A DNA stretch of 64,000 nt from an uncultured Succinivibrionaceae bacterium (GTDB lineage Bacteria; Pseudomonadota; Gammaproteobacteria; Enterobacterales; Succinivibrionaceae): positions 1 to 64,000 of the forward strand of contig CALXOV010000047.1 in the NCBI GenBank assembly GCA_944390105.1, in the 5' to 3' direction. The position numbers and the translations under genes were made by a program. This document shows positions 34,516 to 43,142 of this stretch, in pieces. How positions within the stretch are numbered: position 1 is the first letter of the stretch; each line of letters opens with the position of its first letter. Below the pieces are notes generated by a model, which saw only the letters and a program-made list of their open reading frames with translations, was not told the DNA's origin and searched no databases.

Positions 34516-36107
34516 TGAACCGCACCTTTTCCATCCGCTCTCTTTTTCTTACGGCGGTAATGCTGTGTAGTCTGTGCTTTTTAACCCTGACAGCCTATAG
34601 TTATTACGACATGATTTTGATTCGCAATTCATCGTCGTCTCTGGTGCGTGAGTCTATTCCTCGAGTGATGAATGCGCAACGCGCAATCTTAGACTTAGAG
34701 CGCTTAAAGATTTATATCAATACGATCGAACACAGTATTGAGCCTGAGCAAGCGCATAATGCCTACATGGATGCCTCAACTTTGCTAACTGAAACCATGT
34801 TTGATGAGGATGATGTTGCCGTATTGGCGCGCAACGTCTTGAATAAAGTCAAGCTGATGTGGCAGACGCGCAAAGAGCTAATGACGGCGCGCTACGACAT
34901 GATGCGGACCTGGGGTTATTTAGCGCTGGCTATAGATCGTTTAGAGAGACTAGATCGTCAGGCGGACGCCGCCGTGCTGCAACCGGATGATTTTTTAGGG
35001 GCAATGTACCTGCCGAATGCTGATGTTGGCGCTTTTGCTGCCAGTTCAGCGGTAAAGCAACGCTATACGGCGGCGGTGGAGCGCTGTCATAAGGCTGCGG
35101 AGCATTCGGCCCTGGATGCTAGCTGTAATGTGGTCACTACCGCCAGACGGCAGATGGAACTGCATTTTGCCGCCTTTGCTGATGCCAAAGAAAAGCTCCA
35201 TCAACGAACGGCGGAAATTGAATATATGATTCGCCTAATGTCCAGTTCATATACGCAAAATGAGGCTGTTGTTATCAGCACTGAACTTGGCTATATTCGT
35301 GATATTACCACGGATCTGACTCATTATCTGCTGCTCATTGGGGTGTTCGCGATCATGAGTGCGCTGGGACTGTACATCGCCGTATTTCATGTGGTGATTG
35401 AGCCGCTGCAACAGATCACTGCCTTTATTAACCGCTTTAATCACAAGCTGTCGGTAGAAGGGATGGTCTTGCCTTCTACCCACGTTACCGAAATTCATAA
35501 GATCACCGCGCTGCTACATCGTTTGTTTGATGATGTAAAGAAAATGACCTCAGATTCAGAGCGCATCACGCAACGTTACAGTGAGCTTTTGACCCTCTCG
35601 TATTACGATGAGCTGACTGGAGCACATAATCGCCGGGCACTGGAATTGTTCAATCGTACCATAGAGCAAGTGCCGCCGCGCTGTGCCGTTATGATGGTTG
35701 ATATTGATTTCTTTAAAAAATTTAATGATACCTTGGGGCATCAGAAAGGCGATATGGTGCTGCGGCGCGTCAGCACGTGTCTTATTAAAAATACCGCTGA
35801 ATCCGATATCGTGTATCGCTACGGGGGTGAAGAGTTCTGCATTGTGCTACAGGATATCGATAAGGATAAATTGGCGGCAATCGGCGCGCGTTTATGTCAA
35901 TCCGTTAAGCAACTGGACATGTTAAATCCAGGCAATGACAATAAGCCGGTTACCATCTCCATAGGCATCAGCCCGGTAACGCAAGTAAGCGGAGAGTGGA
36001 CGTTAGAGGAACTTATCTATAAGGCCGATCGCGCACTGTACGAAGCTAAGAGTTCAGGTCGTGAACGCTTTGTGTTCTATCATGAAAATCAAGAGGGCTT
36101 ATTATAG
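34515..36107 (+). CDS. Membrane diguanylate cyclase with periplasmic sensor
   Basis: 531 residues. A first membrane segment (about 8-28) and a second (about 276-298) enclose a ~245-residue helical periplasmic region with no named domain. A HAMP-like stretch after TM2 is followed by a GGDEF domain: YDELTGAHNRRALE, MVDIDFFKKFNDTLGHQKGD and the active-site loop GGEEF (437-441). The RxxD inhibitory site five residues before GGEEF is absent (AESD), so product feedback is unlikely. It would synthesise cyclic di-GMP in response to a periplasmic signal. Confidence 0.88.
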   Translation: MNRTFSIRSLFLTAVMLCSLCFLTLTAYSYYDMILIRNSSSSLVRESIPRVMNAQRAILDLERLKIYINTIEHSIEPEQAHNAYMDASTLLTETMFDEDDVAVLARNVLNKVKLMWQTRKELMTARYDMMRTWGYLALAIDRLERLDRQADAAVLQPDDFLGAMYLPNADVGAFAASSAVKQRYTAAVERCHKAAEHSALDASCNVVTTARRQMELHFAAFADAKEKLHQRTAEIEYMIRLMSSSYTQNEAVVISTELGYIRDITTDLTHYLLLIGVFAIMSALGLYIAVFHVVIEPLQQITAFINRFNHKLSVEGMVLPSTHVTEIHKITALLHRLFDDVKKMTSDSERITQRYSELLTLSYYDELTGAHNRRALELFNRTIEQVPPRCAVMMVDIDFFKKFNDTLGHQKGDMVLRRVSTCLIKNTAESDIVYRYGGEEFCIVLQDIDKDKLAAIGARLCQSVKQLDMLNPGNDNKPVTISIGISPVTQVSGEWTLEELIYKADRALYEAKSSGRERFVFYHENQEGLL

Positions 36108-36260
36108 TGCATTTACATCATGCTATGCAGAAAAGCGATAACGATTGACGTAATTTTGTCTGTGAAGCGGTACGATGCTTTATAATGACATGCGTGTGTC
36201 TTGACACGCGGATGCCGCTTGGGCATGTTATTAATATGCTGTTTTGTAAGGATTTAGCGT

Positions 36261-37388
36261 ATGAAACAATTAAGCCGAATCTTAAATTGCGCTGCTGCCG
36301 CTGCTGTTTGCGTTACGGTGGGGGCCGTTAATGCCGCTGAAATTAATATTTGGAACTGGAGTGATTATATTGCCCAGAATACCGTGGCGGATTTTGAAAA
36401 ACAGCTGGGAATCGAAGCTAATTACGCTTTGTTTGACTCCAATGAGATGGTTGAGGCGCGTCTGTTATCAGGGCATTCTGGTTTTGATGCTTGCATGATG
36501 ACTAGCTATTATGTACCGCGTTTGGCCAAAGCCGGGGCACTTGAAAAAATTGATAAAAGTAAAATCCCTAATTGGCAGCATCTGGATGAAAAACGCATGC
36601 AGGTTCTAGCGCAGCTTGATCCTAATAATGAGTATGCCTATCCTTATACCGAAATTTCCGTCGGTATTGGTTACAATAAGGAAAAAATTGCTGAGATTTT
36701 TGGACCTGACTATAAAGTAGATTCTTGGGATTTTATGTTTAAGAAGGAAAATTCTGCTAAGCTCAAGCAGTGCGGTATTGCCATTTTAGACTCGCCTATT
36801 GAGATCATCTCGACGGTGATGCATTATTTAGGTAAAGATCCTAATTCTGAAAAAGCTGCTGATTACACAGAGGCACAGGAACTTTTGACCAAGCTTGCCT
36901 CTAATGTGGCATATTTCCATTCCTCACGTTTCATTAACGATTTGGCCTCAGGTGAAATTTGCGTTGCGGTGGGGTATTCCGGTGATATTCTACAGGCGGC
37001 CGATCGCGCTAAACAGTCCGGGCGCGGTTACACCATTGATTTCGTGATGCCCAAGGAAGGTTCGCTTTTGTGGTTTGACTGTTGGACGATTCCAGCAGGG
37101 GCGGAAAATTATGATGAAGCTCATGCTTGGTTCAATTACTTGATGGATGATAAAGTGGCAGCTTCCATCTCTAATGAAATCAAGTATATTTTGCCAGTAA
37201 AGGGTGCCATGGCAAATTTAGGCGAGGATTTGAAAAATAATCCTAGCGTAAATTTATCGCCAGAAATGCTTGCAAAAACATATTTTCCGAAGCCGACTTC
37301 AAGCAAGGTCTCGCGTATTACCAACCGGGTTTGGAACTCCATGAAGCTCAATTCCGATGCGGAGGCCGAAGGAACTGGTTGGGAATAA
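36261..37388 (+). CDS. Polyamine-binding periplasmic protein (PotD/PotF-like)
   Basis: 375 residues with a signal peptide (cleavage near VGAVNA|AE). The mature start EINIWNWSDYIAQNTVADFEKQLGI is typical of the spermidine/putrescine-binding proteins, as are YPYTEISVGIGYNK, FMFKKENSAKLKQCGIAILDSP and EGSLLWFDCWTIPAGAENYDEAHAWFNY (shown here in part). No PotABC permease genes are adjacent, so it is an orphan binding protein working with a transporter elsewhere or as a sensor partner. The ParA-like gene starts 12 bases after it. Confidence 0.85.
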   Translation: MKQLSRILNCAAAAAVCVTVGAVNAAEINIWNWSDYIAQNTVADFEKQLGIEANYALFDSNEMVEARLLSGHSGFDACMMTSYYVPRLAKAGALEKIDKSKIPNWQHLDEKRMQVLAQLDPNNEYAYPYTEISVGIGYNKEKIAEIFGPDYKVDSWDFMFKKENSAKLKQCGIAILDSPIEIISTVMHYLGKDPNSEKAADYTEAQELLTKLASNVAYFHSSRFINDLASGEICVAVGYSGDILQAADRAKQSGRGYTIDFVMPKEGSLLWFDCWTIPAGAENYDEAHAWFNYLMDDKVAASISNEIKYILPVKGAMANLGEDLKNNPSVNLSPEMLAKTYFPKPTSSKVSRITNRVWNSMKLNSDAEAEGTGWE

Positions 37389-37400
37389 AGGCTTGCAGCC

Positions 37401-38162
37401 ATGGCGCAGATCTTGTGCATCGCTAATCCCAAAGGCGGCAGTACTAAAACTTCGACTGCCGTCAATTTAGGTTGCGCGATTGCACCGACGCAGCGGCGAG
37501 TTCTCTTAGTGGATTTAGATCCCGCCGGAGCGGCAACAGCCGCACTGCGCAGCCACGTCTGCAATGGCCAAGGATTGGCGGCCTGTTATATGGCAGGACA
37601 CGATCCTTCAGCCTTTATTCAATATGCGCCGAGCGCTGGTTTTGATCTGCTGCCAAGCGATAGTGACTTAACTGCCTTTGCTGCGCTGTTGCGCACCGTA
37701 AATGAAGCCAAGCAACAGCTTTCCTTCGCGTTGCAGACGCTTAGTGCGCGTTACGATCTCATCATTCTAGATACTCCGCCCACTCTTGATTTGCTGACAG
37801 TCAATGCGCTGTGTGCAGCCCATCATGTGTTGATCCCGACGCCGTGCGAATATTATGCGCTTGATGCACTGCGCAGCCTTATTGCTACTTTGCATAAACT
37901 TGAACAGCAAGGTTATTTTAAAGGTGACATTATTGGCATTGTGCGTACGCTCTACGATGAAAATGCCCAGCAATCTGCTGTTATCAAGGATGTGCTACAA
38001 GGTCTGGGCGATCTGCTGTGTGCCTCTATCATTCCGTATGCTGCTGTAATTTCTGAGGCATCCGCTTTAGGGCGCCCAGTGATGCTTTATGATAAATCAT
38101 CAAGCGGAGCGCGCGCTTATCTTGCTTTGGCCGGAGAATTACTTGCGCGCATGAATCTGTAG
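37401..38162 (+). CDS. Orphan ParA/Soj-like ATPase
   Basis: 253 residues. The deviant Walker A reads NPKGGSTKTS (signature Lys11, Lys16), differing from the usual KGGVGKTT at two central positions. LLVDLDPAGAATAAL is the switch I/A' motif and YDLIILDTPPTLDLLTVNAL the Walker B region. Residues near the end (EASALGRPVMLYDKSS) match chromosomal Soj proteins. No ParB gene or parS site is next to it, so a role in positioning something other than the chromosome origin is possible. Confidence 0.8.
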   Translation: MAQILCIANPKGGSTKTSTAVNLGCAIAPTQRRVLLVDLDPAGAATAALRSHVCNGQGLAACYMAGHDPSAFIQYAPSAGFDLLPSDSDLTAFAALLRTVNEAKQQLSFALQTLSARYDLIILDTPPTLDLLTVNALCAAHHVLIPTPCEYYALDALRSLIATLHKLEQQGYFKGDIIGIVRTLYDENAQQSAVIKDVLQGLGDLLCASIIPYAAVISEASALGRPVMLYDKSSSGARAYLALAGELLARMNL

Positions 38163-38167
38163 CTTAA

Positions 38168-39574
<1,407 letters not shown>

Positions 39575-39596
39575 GTTTTTCCGCACACTCACTCTG

Positions 39597-39627
39597 ACCT
39601 AAGGCAGGAACATAACTTGCCTTAGGT
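39597..39627 (+). terminator. Hairpin after eno
   Basis: ACCTAAGGCA and TGCCTTAGGT form a perfect 10-bp stem around an 11-base loop, 23 bases past the eno stop. There is no T tract immediately after it. Confidence 0.55.
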
Positions 39628-39667
39628 GCTTGGCGCATGCCTTAGCGAACGCTTGTGCGTGATAGTG

Positions 39668-39715
39668 TTAAGCGCCTTTTATTTTGCCCCAAAGAACGTC
39701 TTTTTATTTGCCCCC
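39668..39715 (-). repeat. Copy of a ~48-bp dispersed repeat
   Basis: The sequence from TTAAGCGCC to TTTGCCCCC matches the segment at 63812-63858 at most positions, and more weakly the complement of 23-83. It lies alone between eno and the redox cassette. The TAAGCG start resembles IS66-type ends, but no transposase is present. Confidence 0.5.
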
Positions 39716-39897
39716 TTAACGGTGTTAGCCAGAGCTAGCTGCACTATCTACAAAAATCGTCTGTATTGCAAGTATCCGGACAGTGTGGGCAGTTTGGGCG
39801 GCTTTTTGTGGAGCAACCTATATGCTGCTTGATTGTGGCAATAAAACTCTCCACTAAAATCGTGCTTGGATGACACCATAAATTTCTTGCCGTTATA

Positions 39898-39948
39898 TTG
39901 ACACGATGTCAGAATGGAACAATAATATGAATACTGACACAGTGTCAG
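39898..39948 (+). promoter_or_regulatory. Promoter with two TetR-type operators
   Basis: TTGACACGATGTCAG (39898-39912) and CTGACACAGTGTCAG (39934-39948) are two copies of the palindrome TGACA-NNN-TGTCA. The first overlaps a perfect -35 TTGACA (39898-39903) with AATAAT or TAATAT as -10 at 39921-39928; the second lies just downstream. A TetR-family gene sits in the operon, so autorepression is the natural reading. Confidence 0.7.
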
Positions 39949-39979
39949 AATAGAGTAAGGTAATGGAGATAAATAAGGC

Positions 39980-40654
39980 ATGGATAAACCCTATATCGTT
40001 TGTCACATGATGACCGCGCTTGATGGGAGAATTGATTGCGCTATGGTGGGACAACTGCCTGGCGTGGAAGAGTATTACTCCACATTGCAGGAGCTAAATC
40101 TGCCTTCTACGTTGAGCGGGCGGGTTACTGCACAATTGGAATTGGCCTTGCCGGGAATGTTTCAGCCTAAACGTGCGGACATACTCGGACAAGAAGCTTT
40201 TTCCAAAAAGATTGCGACCAGTGGTTATGAAATCGTCGTTGATACCGCAGGATCGTTACTGTGGCCAGATGATAGGCAAACTGATAAGCCACATCTTATC
40301 ATCACGAGTCAACGGGTATGTACCGATTATCTTAAATATTTGGATAAGCAGCATATTTCATGGATTGCGTGTGGGCAGGGGAACATCGATTTACCGCGCG
40401 CTGTTGACATCTTAGCGCGCGAATTTGGGGTAAAACGCCTTGGAGTGGTGGGGGGACCTGCTATTAACAGCTCTTTTTTAGCTGCAGGTTTGCTCGATGA
40501 GATTAGCATCGTACTGGGGCTTGGCATTGATGGCAGAAAAAGCATGCCAGCGGTATTTGATGGCTTTGCAATGGATAAAAAGCCTACTCCTCTAAAGTTA
40601 AAAGACGTAAAAGCCTATGCAAACGGCGCGGTGTGGTTGCGCTATCTGGTGTAA
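39980..40654 (+). CDS. RibD/dihydrofolate-reductase-like domain protein
   Basis: 224 residues of the RibD C-terminal (DHFR-like) fold: CHMMTALDGRIDC at the N-terminus, VDTAGSLLW, and the glycine-rich nucleotide loop LGVVGGPAINSSFLAAGLLDEIS, ending in a typical beta-strand. Stand-alone members are NAD(P)H-dependent reductases of unknown substrate rather than riboflavin enzymes. First gene of the TetR-controlled cassette. Confidence 0.75.
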   Translation: MDKPYIVCHMMTALDGRIDCAMVGQLPGVEEYYSTLQELNLPSTLSGRVTAQLELALPGMFQPKRADILGQEAFSKKIATSGYEIVVDTAGSLLWPDDRQTDKPHLIITSQRVCTDYLKYLDKQHISWIACGQGNIDLPRAVDILAREFGVKRLGVVGGPAINSSFLAAGLLDEISIVLGLGIDGRKSMPAVFDGFAMDKKPTPLKLKDVKAYANGAVWLRYLV

Positions 40655-40684
40655 TGCTTTCACCAACGCGGCAAATATTATTTT

Positions 40685-41164
40685 ATGAGTGTGCACATGA
40701 CTAAAATCTTAGTTGCTTATTTTTCAGCTAGCGGTACGACTGCGCATGCAGCCCAAGAGATTGCTACGGTAGTTGGTGCCGATATGTACGCAATCCTCCC
40801 GACGCAACCATATACTACGGCAGATCTGAACTGGACCAATAAACATAGCCGCAGCTCACGTGAGATGAACGATCCTGCTAGCCGTCCTGAAATTGTCGGT
40901 AAAGTGGAAAATATCGATCAATATGCAGTGATTTGGCTAGGTTTCCCGCTTTGGTGGGGAGTAGAACCGCGGATTGTAGACACTTTTCTCGAAAGTTACG
41001 ATTTTTCAGGCAAGGTCATGATCCCGTTTGCCACTTCAGGAGGAAGCGATATTAGCAATGCCATAAGGAGTCTGCAGGTGCACTGCCCGCAGGCCAATTG
41101 GCAGTCAGGTAAAGTCGTAAACAGCAAAGCAGGCCTGTGGGCTGAGTCGTTACTGCGAGGTTAA
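40685..41164 (+). CDS. Flavodoxin-family protein
   Basis: 159 residues; FMN phosphate loop VAYFSASGTTAHAAQEIA at the N-terminus and the isoalloxazine loop WLGFPLWWGVEPRIVDTFL in the middle, followed by PFATSGGSDISNAI. This is the short flavodoxin_4/BilS-like type associated with quinone or aldehyde stress reduction. A second ATG at 40697 gives the cleaner start, MTKILVAYFS. It sits between the RibD-like and TetR genes. Confidence 0.82.
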   Translation: MSVHMTKILVAYFSASGTTAHAAQEIATVVGADMYAILPTQPYTTADLNWTNKHSRSSREMNDPASRPEIVGKVENIDQYAVIWLGFPLWWGVEPRIVDTFLESYDFSGKVMIPFATSGGSDISNAIRSLQVHCPQANWQSGKVVNSKAGLWAESLLRG

Positions 41165-41171
41165 GACAGCT

Positions 41172-41804
41172 ATGCCCAAAGGATCTGCAACTTTGACTAA
41201 AGCAAGACGAGAAGAAATCGTCAATGCCTGTGCTGCACTGTATGAAACGATGAGTTTTAAAGATATTACGCTGCAGTGCATAGGGGAAAGAACGTCATTT
41301 ACCCGAACTTCTATTTATAACTATTTTCATACCAAGGAAGAAATCTTTTTGGCTTTGCTCAAACGGGAACACGATGCGTGGAGCGATGATATGGAAGAGT
41401 TGCTTGAGTGTGGTGGTAGCATGGATGTCAGTAGCTTTGCGCAAGCGATGGCACAAATTCTGCAAAAGCGCAGCTGCATGCTGAAGTTATTGTCCATGAA
41501 TATTTACGATATGGAAGTTAAAAGCCGTCTGGATAATCTAGTTGAGTTTAAACAATCCTACGCTAGGGCTTGTGCTTCTTTTGAGCGGTGTGTGGCCAAG
41601 TTCTTTCCTTCTCTTTCAGTTCAGGACAGAAAAAGTTTGCTGTATGCTTTTTTCCCTTTTTTGTTTGGGATCCATCCTTTTACCTCTCATAGCGAAAAAC
41701 AACTTGCAGCCATGCGTCGAGCTGGGGTACAGGATGGAGACTTTAGCATTGAAGAACTTGTAAAACCTTGCTTATTGCGCTTGTTGCAAGCTTTTTTAGC
41801 GTAA
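41172..41804 (+). CDS. TetR-family transcriptional repressor
   Basis: 210 residues. The N-terminal HTH (ARREEIVNACAALYETMSF, IGERTSFTRTSIYNYFHTKEEIFLALL) is a standard TetR_N domain; the C-terminal ligand domain is not recognised. It begins 7 bases after the flavodoxin stop and is probably part of the operon it controls through the TGACA-NNN-TGTCA sites upstream. Confidence 0.88.
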   Translation: MPKGSATLTKARREEIVNACAALYETMSFKDITLQCIGERTSFTRTSIYNYFHTKEEIFLALLKREHDAWSDDMEELLECGGSMDVSSFAQAMAQILQKRSCMLKLLSMNIYDMEVKSRLDNLVEFKQSYARACASFERCVAKFFPSLSVQDRKSLLYAFFPFLFGIHPFTSHSEKQLAAMRRAGVQDGDFSIEELVKPCLLRLLQAFLA

Positions 41805-41865
41805 AAGTACGTCAAAAATGAAATGTTATTTGTAAAAGTAATATGTGATGATGGAAATGCGCATG

Positions 41866-42897
41866 ATGAAAGCTGCGGTACTAACTGGTCCGCAGAAAAT
41901 CGAAGTTAAAAAAGTACCGATTCCCGTCATGCAGTCTAACGAGATAGAGATCAAAGTCTCTGCCTGCGGGGTGTGCGGTAGCGATGTGCACATGTGGAAA
42001 GCCGGTAAGGGCTGGAGCGATCAGCCGGGGGACTTCCATATGGGGCATGAGTTTTGTGGTGTGGTCACTAATCCTGGCGACAGTAAGTTTAAAGTTGGAG
42101 ATAGAGATACCTTCTGGGCTAACCTCTATTGTGGTAAGTGCGACATGTGTCAGGCCGGGCAAGAACAGCTGTGTCGCGAAGTGAATGGTACCAACTACAT
42201 CGGCTTTGTCTGCAACGGGGCTTATGCTGAATATTACGTGGGAAAGGCCTCTAATGCTTATCTGTTGCCAGATAGCGTGTCAGATATAGCAGCAGGACTT
42301 ATCGATCCGCTGATGGTGGCATATCATGCTATTAATCGTTCGGGGATTAAACTCCATGATCGAATTTTGGTTGTCGGTAGTGGCATTATCGGCCAAATGT
42401 TGGGAGAGCTGGCCAAGAAAGCAGGAGCTTCTTAAGTTGCCATGTCCAAAGTGAGTGACATCAAGACGCAAAGAGCGCGAGAAATCGGTATTTTTGATGA
42501 TTATTTTGATGGTAATGATGGACAGCGGGCTAAGTTGTTGCAGGATGCATCACATGGCGGATTCGATATCGCTTTCGAGGCAGTTGGCGCTTCCTCGGCT
42601 TTGGCTACCTGCGTGGATGGGGTGCGCCCCGGCGGCAAGATTGTAATGATTGGAAACTCAATTGATCCGGAGGTGACTTTTGCCATGAACCGAGCGGTAT
42701 TGCACGAACTTACCCTCATCGGCAGTGTCTCTTGTACCCTTAAAGAGTTTGCTGAGACTATTGATCTTATTGCCAGCGGCATGATTGCCCCTGAAAAATA
42801 TGTGACTGAGGTATTGCCTTTAGAAGGGCTGCAACACGCGTTTGAACGGCAGATTGACCCCAACGATCCTATGGTAAAGTTTGTGGTTAAGCCTTGA
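41866..42897 (+). pseudogene. Zinc alcohol/polyol dehydrogenase split by a stop codon
   Basis: MDR-family dehydrogenase of the sorbitol/threonine dehydrogenase type. The catalytic zinc site (ACGVCGSDVH; MGHEFCG) and structural zinc site (CGKCDMCQAGQEQLC) lie in the first part, and the Rossmann turn VVGSGIIGQMLG before the break. A single in-frame TAA (42433-42435) follows AGAS, then reading resumes in the same frame: VAMSKVSDIKTQRAREIG to VKFVVKP. In relatives this position is usually a tyrosine or other residue, so one substitution explains the break. Two fragments could be made but an intact enzyme could not, barring readthrough or a base-call error. Confidence 0.8.
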
Positions 42898-43075
42898 TCT
42901 TCAACGTAATCTGCAGGTCACATCGCACTTATTTGCACTATCCTGCGCTTAAGTGACTTGCTCTCACGAGGCAATAGGTGTTTGCAAGTCTTTAGGTACA
43001 GCAAAAGAACGCAGTAGCATAATGGTCACGCTGTGCTGAGCAGTGTATGCGCTGTGCACTGTTGTAATACGCTAC

Positions 43076-43088
43076 TGCAAATTTTGCA
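43076..43088. promoter_or_regulatory. Palindrome upstream of the feo genes
   Basis: TGCAAATTTTGCA is a perfect 13-base palindrome about 55 bases before the FeoAB start, just upstream of a TACAAT -10-like hexamer. An iron- or redox-responsive operator is plausible but it is not a standard Fur box. A long-range GCAGTAGC/GCTACTGC inverted repeat flanks the region (43011-43078). Confidence 0.35.
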
Positions 43089-43142
43089 TTGTGCGCTACA
43101 ATGAGCAGCAATTTTATGAGTAGCTTAAATGACATGTAGAAG

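Noticed and set aside
39626..39981. Small ORFs on both strands between eno and the redox cassette
   Set aside because: They run through the dispersed repeat, the promoter and the operators, have no SD and no family resemblance.
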